NCBI GenBank assembly: GCA_902496945.1
Contig: CABVDE010000016.1
Span: 1-41,800 of the forward strand
Source of the DNA: an uncultured Collinsella sp.
GTDB taxonomy: Bacteria > Actinomycetota > Coriobacteriia > Coriobacteriales > Coriobacteriaceae
Direction: 5' to 3'
DNA length: 41,800 bases
Made by a program: the position numbers and the translations under genes. A model generated the notes under the pieces. The model searched no databases and was not told the origin of the DNA. It saw only the letters and a program-made list of their open reading frames with translations. Shown here piece by piece: positions 34,215 to 41,800 of the stretch. Each line of letters starts with the position of its first letter. Positions within the stretch are counted from its first letter, which is position 1.

Positions 34215-34764
34215 TTACGAGCGCGAGAGCGAGACAGTCGCCTTCAGTGGGTTTTTAAACGCAGAGCGCCAGCGCATCCTGGCGACCGCAACGCCTAAGC
34301 GCCGTGCGCAGATGGAGGCCGCCGAGGAGTCGCGCGCGGTCTATCGCGCGTGGAACGTGGTGTGCTCGGGCACGCGCGAGGGGCGGCATGTGACGGGCCT
34401 ACGCTACCTGCCCGAGTCCAATGAGCTGTTGGTGTATCTCGACTCGCCCTCGTGGACGCAGGAAATGACGCTGTTGCGCGAGATCATCCGCGCGCGTATG
34501 GAGCGCGCCGGTGCGCATGTAGACGGTCTGGTGTTCAAAACCACCGCGCCCGGCCACACGCCGCCCGCTGCCAAGGAGCGCCTGCGCCCGGCGACGACCG
34601 AGCGCCCGCCGGCTCCGCACGCCGACCTTAGCGAGGCCGAGCGTACCGAGATCGAGCGCCAAGTGGCGCCCATCGAAGACCAAAAACTGCGCGAGGCCCT
34701 CGAGAACGCCATGAGGGCCAGTGCCGAGTGGGCCAAGGGCGTGCAAAGCAAAAAAGAGCCTTAA
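34201..34764 (+). CDS. dciA: DciA-like (DUF721) replication protein
   Basis: A 187-residue protein in the classic place between recF and gyrB. The central part (about 50-110: RAWNVVCSG, HVTGLRYLPESNELLVYLDSPSWTQEMTLLREI) fits the DUF721 domain of DciA, which helps load the replicative helicase DnaB. The C-terminal half is Pro/Glu/Ala-rich and probably flexible. GTG start overlapping recF by 14 bases. A terminator follows. Confidence 0.85.
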   Translation: MRRANYERESETVAFSGFLNAERQRILATATPKRRAQMEAAEESRAVYRAWNVVCSGTREGRHVTGLRYLPESNELLVYLDSPSWTQEMTLLREIIRARMERAGAHVDGLVFKTTAPGHTPPAAKERLRPATTERPPAPHADLSEAERTEIERQVAPIEDQKLREALENAMRASAEWAKGVQSKKEP

Positions 34765-34790
34765 ATCGCATCTGGTGGCCTTGTAGAGCC

Positions 34791-34820
34791 AAATACCCTC
34801 GTTCCCGAGGGTATTTTTTA
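34791..34820 (+). terminator. Terminator after dciA
   Basis: An 11-bp stem AAATACCCTCG/CGAGGGTATTT (loop TTCC), then TTTTTTA. It separates the dnaN-recF-dciA unit from gyrB, so gyrB has its own promoter. Confidence 0.93.
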
Positions 34821-34868
34821 CGATAAACTAGTAAGGCTGTACACATTTTCTTGACTGAAGGAGGACGT

Positions 34869-36899
34869 GTGGCAAACGAAAACGATTACGATGGCGGCGA
34901 GATTAAGATTCTCGAAGGTCTCGAGGCCGTTCGTAAACGCCCGGGCATGTACATCGGCTCGACGAGCGCCAGCGGTCTGCATCACCTGGTGTGGGAGATC
35001 GTTGATAACTCCGTCGACGAGGCCATGGCCGGTTTCTGCACCGAGATCCAGGTGACGGTCCACGCCGACAACTCCATCACGGTCGTCGACAACGGGCGCG
35101 GCATCCCGGTCGACGAGCACCCTGTTAAAAAGATCCCGACGCTCGAGGTCGTCATGACGATCCTGCACGCCGGCGGTAAGTTCGATAACTCGGCCTATAA
35201 GGTCTCGGGCGGCCTGCACGGCGTGGGCATCTCCGTCGTCAACGCGCTGTCCAAGCGCATGGTCGTACAGGTCCGCCGCGACGGCGGCGTCTACGAGATG
35301 GAATTCTCGCGCGGCAAGACCGTCAAGAAGATGGAGGTCGTGGGCACTTCGGAGGCGACGGGCACCACTGTCACCTTCTGGCCCGACGACGAGATCTTCG
35401 AGACCTGCATCTACGATTTCGACACGCTGCACAACCGTCTGCAGGAGACGGCGTTCCTCAATAAGAACCTCAAGATCGTGCTGACCGACGAGCGCGAGTC
35501 GACTCCCCACGTGGAGGAGTTCTGCTACGAGGGCGGCATCATCGACTTCGTCAAGTTTCTCAACGAGGGCAAGGACGTCCCGGAGGCCTTTAAGGATCCC
35601 ATCTACATCGAGGGCAAATCGGACCCGGACGCGCCTGTGACCAAGATGGGCGAGGTCGAGGTTTCCTTGCAGTGGAATAGCGGCTACGGCGAGAACGTCA
35701 TGTCGTTTGCCAACGATATCTACACTCCCGAGGGCGGCATGCACCTTGAGGGCTTCCGCACCGCGCTCACCCGCGTGATCAACGACTACGCACGCAAGCA
35801 GAACCTGCTCAAGGAAAAAGACGCCAACCTGACCGGCGACGATGTGCGCGAGGGCCTTTCGGCCGTTATCTCGGTCAAGCTGCCCGATCCGCAGTTTGAG
35901 GGCCAGACCAAGGCCAAGCTCGGCAGTTCCTATATGCGCGCGCTCACGCTCAAGACCGTGACCGACGGCCTTGCCGATTACCTGGAGGAGCATCCCAAGC
36001 CCGCACGCGAGATCGTCAAGAAGGCCCAGCAGGCCTGCAAGGCGCGCAATGCCGCCCGCAAGGCGCGCGAGGCGACCCGCCGCAAGAGCCTGCTCGAGAC
36101 GGCGTCGCTTCCCGGCAAGCTCGCCGACTGCTCGGTGCGCGATGCCGAGCTGACCGAGCTCTTTATCGTAGAGGGCGACTCGGCAGGAGGTTCGGCCAAG
36201 GACGGCCGTCGCCGAGACATCCAGGCGATTCTGCCCCTGCGCGGCAAGATTTTGAACGTCGAACGCGTCGGCGACCATCGCGCGTTCTCGAGCGATACCA
36301 TCCAGTCGCTGATCACCGCGATCGGCTGTGGCGTCACGACGAGCGCCGGCGATGGCGGCGACTTCGATATCACCAAGGCGCGCTACCACAAGATCATCAT
36401 CATGACCGATGCAGACGTCGACGGCGCGCATATCCGCATCCTGCTGCTGACGTTCTTCTACAAGTACATGCGCCCACTGATCGATGCCGGCTACGTTTAT
36501 GTCGCCTGCCCGCCCATCTTTGGCATCAAGGTGCGCAACAAGATTCACTACGTGTATCCCAACGGCCGCCAGCCCGAAGACGAGATCCTGCGCGACACCA
36601 TCCAAAGTCTGGGCCTGAACCCCGACGATAACGACGAGGACGGCAAGGCCAAGGACGGCAAGATCACCAAGAAGCGCAAGGGCTATACCGTCCAGCGCTA
36701 CAAGGGCTTGGGCGAGATGGACCCCAAGCAGCTTGCCTCGACGACGATGGATCCCAAGACCCGCATCCTGCAGCGCGTGACGATCGAGGACGCCGTGGTA
36801 GCGGACCGCGCCGTGCGCGAGCTGATGGGCTCCGAGGTCGGCTATCGCCGCGAATATATTGAAAAACATGCGCATGACGCGCGTTTCCTTGATGCTTAA
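34869..36899 (+). CDS. gyrB: DNA gyrase subunit B
   Basis: A 676-residue ATPase subunit of gyrase. GHKL ATPase domain at the N-terminus (NSVDEAM with the catalytic Glu, DNGRGIPVD, GGLHGVGISVVNALS). The Toprim domain has EGDSAGGSAK and DADVDGAHIRILLL. The C-terminal part has GLGEMDPKQL and ends in the usual gyrase region. I chose the GTG with AAGGAGG just upstream. A TTG six codons earlier overlaps the ribosome binding site. gyrA starts 11 bases downstream. Confidence 0.97.
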   Translation: MANENDYDGGEIKILEGLEAVRKRPGMYIGSTSASGLHHLVWEIVDNSVDEAMAGFCTEIQVTVHADNSITVVDNGRGIPVDEHPVKKIPTLEVVMTILHAGGKFDNSAYKVSGGLHGVGISVVNALSKRMVVQVRRDGGVYEMEFSRGKTVKKMEVVGTSEATGTTVTFWPDDEIFETCIYDFDTLHNRLQETAFLNKNLKIVLTDERESTPHVEEFCYEGGIIDFVKFLNEGKDVPEAFKDPIYIEGKSDPDAPVTKMGEVEVSLQWNSGYGENVMSFANDIYTPEGGMHLEGFRTALTRVINDYARKQNLLKEKDANLTGDDVREGLSAVISVKLPDPQFEGQTKAKLGSSYMRALTLKTVTDGLADYLEEHPKPAREIVKKAQQACKARNAARKAREATRRKSLLETASLPGKLADCSVRDAELTELFIVEGDSAGGSAKDGRRRDIQAILPLRGKILNVERVGDHRAFSSDTIQSLITAIGCGVTTSAGDGGDFDITKARYHKIIIMTDADVDGAHIRILLLTFFYKYMRPLIDAGYVYVACPPIFGIKVRNKIHYVYPNGRQPEDEILRDTIQSLGLNPDDNDEDGKAKDGKITKKRKGYTVQRYKGLGEMDPKQLASTTMDPKTRILQRVTIEDAVVADRAVRELMGSEVGYRREYIEKHAHDARFLDA

Positions 36900-36910
36900 G
36901 AGGAGGCAAC

Positions 36911-39640
36911 GTGGCAGACGATATCAACAATAACGAGGGTATGGACGAGCCCGGCGACGCCGGCATGCCCGATGATCTGAAGCGCCTGCTCGCCCGCGCC
37001 GAGCAGGGCGAGGACGGCGATCCGGACGCCTATAACCCCGATGCCGATGATGATGAGGAAGAGGATGACGACGCCGAGCTCGAGGAGAGCTTTGGCGAGG
37101 TCGACCGTGGCGCCTCGGCCGGCGAGGATATCAACGGTGGTCAGCTCCAGATTTCGGAGTTCGGCCGCGAGATGAAGCAGTCGTTCATCGAGTACTCGAT
37201 GTCGGTCATCACCGCCCGTGCCCTGCCGGACGTGCGCGACGGCTTAAAGCCGGTGCACCGCCGCATCCTGTACGCAATGAACGAGAGCGGCATCTACCCC
37301 AATCGTCCGCACAAGAAGTCGGCCTGGACGGTCGGCGAAGTTATCGGCAAATATCACCCGCACGGTGACTTCGCGGTCTACGAGGCCATGGTTCGTCTGG
37401 CGCAGTGGTTCTCCATGCGCACGCCGCTCATTGACGGTCACGGCAACTTCGGCAACATCGACGGCGACGGCGCGGCGGCAATGCGTTACACCGAGAGCCG
37501 CCTGGCAAAGCCCGCCATGGAGCTGCTGCGTGACCTGCAGAAGGATACCGTCGACTGGCAGCCCAACTACGACGAGTCGCTTGCCGAGCCCCAAGCGCTA
37601 CCCGCGCGCTTCCCCAACCTGCTGGTCAACGGCAGCCAGGGCATCGCCGTCGGCATGGCCACCAACATCGCCCCGCACAACCTCACCGAGGCGATCGAGG
37701 CCACCTGCTACCTGATCGACAACCCGGATGCCACCGTCGACGAGCTCATGCAGATCATGCCCGGTCCGGACTTCCCCACCGGCGCCATCATCATGGGCAG
37801 CGCCGGCATCAAGCAGAGCTATGAGACCGGTCGTGGTTCCATCACCGTGCGCGCCAAGGCCCATGTGGAGTCCACCAAGACCGGCCGCAGCCGCCTGGTC
37901 TTTACCGAGATCCCCTACATGGTCAACAAGGGCACCCTGCAGGAGAAGATCGCCCAGCTCGTCAACGACAAACGCATCGAGGGCATCTCGGATATGCGCG
38001 ATGAGTCCAACCAGAAGGGCATCCGTCTGGTCATCGAGCTCAAGAAGGGCGTTATCCCGCAGGTCGTGCTCAACAACCTGTACAAATACACCTCGCTGCA
38101 GACGACCTTCGGCGCCAACAACCTGGCCCTCGTCAACGGTGTTCCCAAATGCCTGAGCCTGCGCGAGATGCTGCAACACTACATCGACCACCAGGTCGAC
38201 GTCGTTACCCGCCGCACCCGCTTTGACCTCAAGAAGGCCCAGGCCCGCGCCCATATCCTTGAGGGCTACCTGATGGCTCTCGACCATATCGACGAGGTCA
38301 TCAGCATCATCCGCTCCTCGCAGACCGACTCCGAGGCCAGCAGCCGCCTAATCGAGCGCTTTGGCTTTACGCCCGAGCAGACCGCGGCCATCCTCGAGAT
38401 GAAGCTGCGCCGCCTGACCGGCTTGGAGCGCGACAAGATCCAGGAAGAGCTGGACGGCCTGCGTCGCGCCATCGCCTACTACGAGGACCTGCTGGCGCAT
38501 GAGGAGAAGATCCTGGGCGTCATCAAGGAAGAGATGCGCGAGATCTCCAAGAAGTTCGGCGACAAGCGCCGTACCGAGATCAGCCACGTCGAGAAAGACC
38601 TGGATGTTGAGGACCTCATCGCCGACGAGGACATGGTCGTGACCATCACCCATACCGGCTATGTGAAGCGTATCCCGGTGGCCGCCTACCGCGCCCAAAA
38701 GCGAGGCGGCAAGGGCGTGTCGGGCGTTAACCTCAAAGAGGACGACGTTATCGACGAGATGTTCATCGCGTCCACGCACGAATACGTGCTGTTCTTCTCG
38801 AGCAAGGGCAAGGTCTATCGCCTGAAGGTGCACGAGCTGCCGGTCGGTACGCGCCAGGCGCGCGGTACCGCGATCGTCAACCTGCTGCCCTTCGAGGAAG
38901 GCGAGAAGATCGCGAGCGTCATCAGCTGCCGCGAGTTCCCGGCCGATGAGTACCTGATGTTTGCCACCAAGAACGGCATGGCCAAGAAGACCGTGATGAG
39001 CGCTTATGACCGCAGCCGCCGCGACGGCCTGATTGCCATCAACCTGAGGGACGACGACGCGCTGCTAAACGTGCGCCGCGTGCGCGAGGGCGATAAGATC
39101 ATCCTGGCCACCACCGCGGGCAAGGCGATTATGTTCTCCGAGGAGCAGGTGCGCGCCACCGGCCGCGATACCAGCGGCGTTCGCGGTATTGCCATGAAGG
39201 ATGGCGTAAGCGTACTGGGCATGGAAGTTACCAACGGCAACGGCGACCTGTTTGTCATTACCGAGCGCGGCTATGGCAAACGCACGCCGGTCGCGGACTA
39301 CCCGGAGCAGAACCGTGGCGGCCAGGGCGTCTACACCATCCAGATGACCGAGCGCAAGGGCAACCTCGCGGCCATGAAGACGGTGGGCCCGCAGCACGAG
39401 CTGTTTATCGTGACGGAAGGCGCGACGGTCATTCGCGTCAAGACCGACGAGATCAGCCAGACCGGCCGCGCCACCCAAGGCGTCAAGATGATGACCGTCG
39501 ACGACAATGACCGCGTATGCGCCGTCGCCCGCATGGAGAGCGACAAGAAGGAGCTCGAAGGCGAAGACGCGGAGGAATCCGCGGAGAACGCCGGCGAGGA
39601 TGTTTCTGAGGCTACGCCCGAGGTCGCAGACGAGGCATAA
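36911..39640 (+). CDS. gyrA: DNA gyrase subunit A
   Basis: A 909-residue gyrase subunit, longer than the usual 800-880. It carries an acidic N-terminal extension (about 1-75, with DDDEEEDDDAELEES) and an acidic C-terminal tail. Breakage-reunion domain has catalytic Tyr193 (AAMRYTESRL), and the beta-pinwheel C-terminal domain has the GyrA box QKRGGKG. The quinolone region reads HPHGDFAVYEAM: Phe154 stands at E. coli Ser83 and Glu158 at Asp87. GTG start with AGGAGG. Probably co-transcribed with gyrB. Confidence 0.97.
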   Translation: MADDINNNEGMDEPGDAGMPDDLKRLLARAEQGEDGDPDAYNPDADDDEEEDDDAELEESFGEVDRGASAGEDINGGQLQISEFGREMKQSFIEYSMSVITARALPDVRDGLKPVHRRILYAMNESGIYPNRPHKKSAWTVGEVIGKYHPHGDFAVYEAMVRLAQWFSMRTPLIDGHGNFGNIDGDGAAAMRYTESRLAKPAMELLRDLQKDTVDWQPNYDESLAEPQALPARFPNLLVNGSQGIAVGMATNIAPHNLTEAIEATCYLIDNPDATVDELMQIMPGPDFPTGAIIMGSAGIKQSYETGRGSITVRAKAHVESTKTGRSRLVFTEIPYMVNKGTLQEKIAQLVNDKRIEGISDMRDESNQKGIRLVIELKKGVIPQVVLNNLYKYTSLQTTFGANNLALVNGVPKCLSLREMLQHYIDHQVDVVTRRTRFDLKKAQARAHILEGYLMALDHIDEVISIIRSSQTDSEASSRLIERFGFTPEQTAAILEMKLRRLTGLERDKIQEELDGLRRAIAYYEDLLAHEEKILGVIKEEMREISKKFGDKRRTEISHVEKDLDVEDLIADEDMVVTITHTGYVKRIPVAAYRAQKRGGKGVSGVNLKEDDVIDEMFIASTHEYVLFFSSKGKVYRLKVHELPVGTRQARGTAIVNLLPFEEGEKIASVISCREFPADEYLMFATKNGMAKKTVMSAYDRSRRDGLIAINLRDDDALLNVRRVREGDKIILATTAGKAIMFSEEQVRATGRDTSGVRGIAMKDGVSVLGMEVTNGNGDLFVITERGYGKRTPVADYPEQNRGGQGVYTIQMTERKGNLAAMKTVGPQHELFIVTEGATVIRVKTDEISQTGRATQGVKMMTVDDNDRVCAVARMESDKKELEGEDAEESAENAGEDVSEATPEVADEA

Positions 39641-39674
39641 AAGAGTCTCTGTCTTGGACATATGAGCCGAGGCT

Positions 39675-39713
39675 GGGACCGGATGCAGCTCGAGTGGGTC
39701 TGTGTCCGGTCCC
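39675..39713 (+). terminator. Terminator of gyrBA
   Basis: A 9-bp stem GGGACCGGA/TCCGGTCCC with a 21-base loop, followed by TATTTTG on the plus strand. Confidence 0.78.
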
Positions 39714-39734
39714 TATTTTGCCGTGCTTAAGAAG

Positions 39735-39768
39735 CAGGCCCGTCCCCGGGTTATCGGGGACGGGCCTG
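39735..39768 (-). terminator. Terminator of the PilT-like gene
   Basis: A perfect 14-bp stem CAGGCCCGTCCCCG/CGGGGACGGGCCTG with a 6-base loop, directly next to the stop codon of the PilT-like gene. The minus-strand tail is only weakly T-rich (CTTCTTAAG). Confidence 0.8.
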
Positions 39769-40521
39769 TTACCTGCGGCTCTGATGCCTTATAAATTCCC
39801 ACATACCCTCGGCTTCGAAATGGCGGGCAAGGGCCTCTGGGTGGTTGGCATGCTGCAGGGAGACATCTTTAGCCACGATGCCGTCCTTTACGGCCTTGAA
39901 TAGACCTTGGTCCATGGTCTGCATGCCGAGCGCGTCGCCGGCGGCAATGACGGAACCGATCTGATGGGACTTTTCCTCGCGGATAAGGTTGCGGATGGCC
40001 GTGTTCATGACCATACCCTCGAGCACCGGCGTGGTCCCGCCATCGACGGAGGGCACCAGACGCCGGGCGACCGTGTCCTGCGGTACCATCGAGAGCTGGA
40101 TACGGATCTGGCGTTGTTGGTTGGGCGGAAAGGCGTCCAGGATGCGCTCGACGGGATCGGCGGCACTGGTGGTATGCAGCGTTGACAGGACCAGCTGCGC
40201 CATCTCGGCTGCGGAGACGGCTGTGCTGATGGTTTCGGAACCGCGCTGGCGGAAGATGTTTGCGCGAAAGCGGCCGACGCCCGGCACGGCAAAGCAAAAG
40301 TCGTCATCGTGGTTGTCGTTGCCGCGGAACAGCTCGATATCGCGATTGGCGAGTTCATAGATGCCGGCGATGTATTCCTCGGTGTCTCCCGGCATGAGCG
40401 GCGCACTGTCGGCTCGAACCTGGATGCCGCTTTTTTGATAGGACAGGGAAAGCCCCGCAATGATAAAGATATCCGATGCCCGTGCATCGATTGTCTGCTG
40501 AAGCAATTCCTTTAGCTGCAT
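39769..40521 (-). CDS. PilT-like protein lacking the P-loop and Walker B segment
   Basis: A 250-residue protein. Residues 1-93 match the N-terminal domain of PilT retraction ATPases, including the opening MQLKELLQQTIDARASDIFI and FRANIFRQRG. From residue 95 the sequence jumps to the late part of the core: ETISTAVSAAEMAQLVLSTL and HTTSAADPVERILDAFPP (the His box). The region normally between them, about 120-130 residues with Walker A, Asp box and Walker B, is absent, with the frame kept. The ATG has AAGGA eight bases upstream. Either a deleted pseudogene or a nucleotide-independent remnant. A full-length relative would have about 350-380 residues. Confidence 0.8.
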   Translation of the reverse strand: MQLKELLQQTIDARASDIFIIAGLSLSYQKSGIQVRADSAPLMPGDTEEYIAGIYELANRDIELFRGNDNHDDDFCFAVPGVGRFRANIFRQRGSETISTAVSAAEMAQLVLSTLHTTSAADPVERILDAFPPNQQRQIRIQLSMVPQDTVARRLVPSVDGGTTPVLEGMVMNTAIRNLIREEKSHQIGSVIAAGDALGMQTMDQGLFKAVKDGIVAKDVSLQHANHPEALARHFEAEGMWEFIRHQSRR

Positions 40522-40541
40522 AAGAGTTTTCCTTATCGGCT

Positions 40542-41090
40542 TCAGTTGGCGGTGGAGCCGGTCCACAGGGTATCGGAGTCGGCCTTTGCGTCCTGTTCGA
40601 TGGCATCGAGCCGCGCACCGATGCCGGAAGCAGCCGAGGTCGCGTCCGTCCCGTTTGCGTTAGCGGCGTCGTCCAGAGCGGCAAGCATGGCCTGGCCGCA
40701 CGATTCGATGCTGTAGGAGCTCGTGGAGGTAGCGGCTTGGCGCTTTGACATCGCCAGCGCCGCATTGGACGTGGTTGCGCAGAGCGTGGCAAGTACGGCG
40801 AGCAGGAGCACGGAGACGAGCGTGAGCAAGTTGACATGGTCGATGATGAGACCGCAGCGCTCTTCGAGGTGCTGGACTGTCTTGGAGTAGCTACCCTCTA
40901 TGGCGCAGCATTGCCGCGCGGAGTTAAGAATGGAATTGCGAAGCACCACGGCCCCCTGTTCGCGCTGCACGCGGCGGATAAAGAACGCCCCGCCGACGAT
41001 AGCGACAACAAGAAGCACAGCCACCGTGCCGGCTATAATGCGCCGCAGCTTGCGTGCCCGCAGCTCTTTGTCGGTTATCTCGTGAAACAT
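40542..41090 (-). CDS. Two-segment membrane protein, possibly a fusion of two pilus-cluster genes
   Basis: A 182-residue protein I do not recognise. Residues 1-85 have one membrane helix (about 18-38) and a short charged region (QREQGAVVLRNSILNSARQCC...VQHLEERCGLIIDH). Residues 88-182 begin a second hydrophobic stretch (LLTLVSVLLLAVLATLCATT) and continue as an Ala/Ser-rich chain, like a pilin-type or TadE-like protein. The change of character at about residue 86 suggests two genes joined in frame. It lies 20 bases upstream of the PilT-like gene, in one operon. No strong ribosome binding site is seen before the ATG. Confidence 0.6.
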   Translation of the reverse strand: MFHEITDKELRARKLRRIIAGTVAVLLVVAIVGGAFFIRRVQREQGAVVLRNSILNSARQCCAIEGSYSKTVQHLEERCGLIIDHVNLLTLVSVLLLAVLATLCATTSNAALAMSKRQAATSTSSYSIESCGQAMLAALDDAANANGTDATSAASGIGARLDAIEQDAKADSDTLWTGSTAN

Positions 41091-41406
41091 GCGAAAGCGT
41101 CTTTTCTGCAGCTAGCCAATGGAACCTATGATGCCGATGAGCGGCAGTATCGATGCGTGCCCGGGACGTGCCCTATGTGTAAAAGAAGCGCTCATTTGGT
41201 TGAGTATAGACGCTCATGCGTCAGGGATGGCTGCCATATTGGGGCCTATGGCAAAAGGTGCGCTGTGCAACGTTATCGAAATGCTGGCCCATCAACGATG
41301 TTTAATGTCCAAATTTGCTCTATCTTTGTAGTATATTGACTGTGATTAATTTTATTGAACGCGCCGTTCTGCTAGACGGCACATTCAGTTTGGTCGTTGG
41401 CAGGGC
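41091..41406. other. Gene-free stretch with AT-rich promoter-like segment
   Basis: No convincing gene. Bases 41325-41360 are AT-rich (TAGTATATTGACT...) and may hold the promoter of the following gene. A 5-bp hairpin GCCGT/ACGGC lies at 41363-41380. Confidence 0.4.
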
Positions 41407-41498
41407 CCGCGTGAGGGCGCGGTGACCTGCTTGGGCGGCATGATCCGCGTGAGGGCGCGGTGACTTGCCGGGTGACACTATCCCGTGTGAAGGCACGG
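41407..41498 (+). repeat. Three stem-loops spaced 38 bp apart
   Basis: Unit 1, 41407-41422: CCGCG-TGAGGG-CGCGG. Unit 2, 41445-41460: identical. Unit 3, 41483-41498: CCGTG-TGAAGG-CACGG, with a compensatory pair change. Start-to-start spacing is exactly 38 bp both times. Units 1 and 2 are followed by TGAC. The array ends 23 bases before the ATG of the next gene, in its 5' leader. Confidence 0.65.
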
Positions 41499-41521
41499 GG
41501 GGCCTGTTGGGGTGAGAAACT

Positions 41522-41800
41522 ATGCGCAAGAACGATCGATTCGAGCAGGGATTGAACGTTGTCGGTGCCGCACGCCGGGCAAAGGCCTTTGGCATCAAGA
41601 CTATGACGGTGGTCGTGACGTCAGCAATGCTGGTCTCGGGCGTGCCGACAAGGGTGATTGCCGAGGGCCTGCAAGAGGCAGGCGTTATTGCCACGCAAGA
41701 TTCGACGGATCAGAGTGCGTCGAGCAGCAGACAACTGACCAGGCGGGGGGGTGTTCCTATAGTTTTGTCAACTGGTAAATGCTCTCCGTGCGACCGGATC
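41522..41800 (+). CDS. 5' end of a secreted or surface protein gene (partial)
   Basis: Open to the window end (93 codons seen). The first residues MRKNDRFEQGLNVVGAARR are basic; a hydrophobic stretch (MTVVVTSAMLVSGVP) and a probable signal-peptidase site near RVIA-EG follow. The chain then becomes Ser/Gln/Asp-rich, as in large Collinsella-type surface proteins. GGGGTGAG lies about five bases before the ATG. A seven-G tract (41745-41751) falls in the coding sequence. Losing or gaining one G would bring a stop within a few codons, so the reading frame after it is uncertain. Confidence 0.55.
   Translation, partial: MRKNDRFEQGLNVVGAARRAKAFGIKTMTVVVTSAMLVSGVPTRVIAEGLQEAGVIATQDSTDQSASSSRQLTRRGGVPIVLSTGKCSPCDRI

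Noticed and set aside
34818..36875. A 685-codon open frame on the strand opposite gyrB
   Set aside because: It mirrors gyrB codon by codon and has no family features. High GC makes long antisense frames common here. Similar shadows opposite the M29 gene, purC, purB, the M28-like gene, rlmN, dnaA and dnaN were left out for the same reason.
37382..37384. Glu158 of GyrA considered as a second quinolone-resistance change (Asp87 position)
   Set aside because: Glu at this position is the wild-type state in many Gram-positive bacteria.
41074..41089. A partial parS-like sequence at the start of the two-segment membrane protein gene
   Set aside because: Only about 12 of 16 positions match and one half-site is lost.
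40836..41339. A 167-codon plus-strand frame with a CPMC motif that looks like a zinc finger
   Set aside because: The first half lies antisense to the membrane-protein gene, there is no ribosome binding site, and the cysteine pattern is isolated. I treat it as chance.
41407..41498. 38-bp periodic units considered as a CRISPR array
   Set aside because: Only 16-20 bases of each unit are conserved, and there are just three units with a compensatory change. They fit stem-loops better, and no cas genes are present.

Overview
The window looks like the replication-origin region of a gut coriobacterium, most probably Collinsella or a close relative. The evidence is high GC, Coriobacteria-type gene content, and the classical order rpmH-rnpA-yidD-yidC-jag-rsmG-parA-parB on the minus strand facing dnaA-dnaN-recF-dciA-gyrB-gyrA on the plus strand. 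The genus is an inference from overall character, not from a database comparison.

Layout. 1-8.9 kb, all minus strand: tRNA-Lys, an M29 aminopeptidase, purC followed directly by a two-helix membrane protein, a sensor kinase/response regulator pair, a TSCPD-domain protein coupled to a Tat lipoprotein, purB and tRNA-Gly. Fragments of tRNA-Gly lie just downstream of that tRNA. 9.1-12.6 kb: a large plus-strand LPATG surface protein with an N-terminal thioester domain and six Cna_B-like modules, preceded by a structured leader. 12.6-16.1 kb: a small membrane protein and a membrane protein with an M28-peptidase-like fold split by a very long acidic insert. 16.3-23.2 kb: two overlapping WYL regulators, which converge on a DinG-type exonuclease-helicase translationally coupled to ddl, then rlmN. 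23.4-26.3 kb: a noticeably AT-richer block with a small membrane protein, parB, parA, three perfect parS sites exactly 39 bp apart, and rsmG. 26.3-28.5 kb: the jag/yidC/yidD/rnpA/rpmH operon with a near-consensus promoter.

28.5-32.0 kb: the origin. Candidate DnaA boxes of the form TTTTCAACA lie on both sides of a gene pair. The pair is dnaA and, before it, an unusual protein with a histidine-kinase-type ATPase fold, a glutamine/proline-rich linker and a C-terminal winged helix. A further cluster of box-like motifs lies inside that linker's coding sequence. DnaA itself carries GNRNHSTV where most DnaA proteins have GGRDHTTV, which may go with the altered box. 32.0-39.6 kb: dnaN, recF, dciA, gyrB and gyrA. 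GyrA has Phe at the position of E. coli Ser83.

39.7-41.8 kb: a degraded type IV pilus remnant. It consists of a PilT-like protein lacking its whole P-loop/Walker B segment and a two-part membrane protein that looks like a fusion. Downstream is the 5' end of a secreted-protein gene, preceded by three stem-loops exactly 38 bp apart with a compensatory stem change.

The best candidates for something undescribed are the ATPase-linker-winged-helix protein embedded in oriC, with its internal DnaA-box-like cluster, and the 38-bp hairpin array. The P-loop-less PilT and the split M28-like protein come next. All assignments are from reading the sequence; none were checked against databases.
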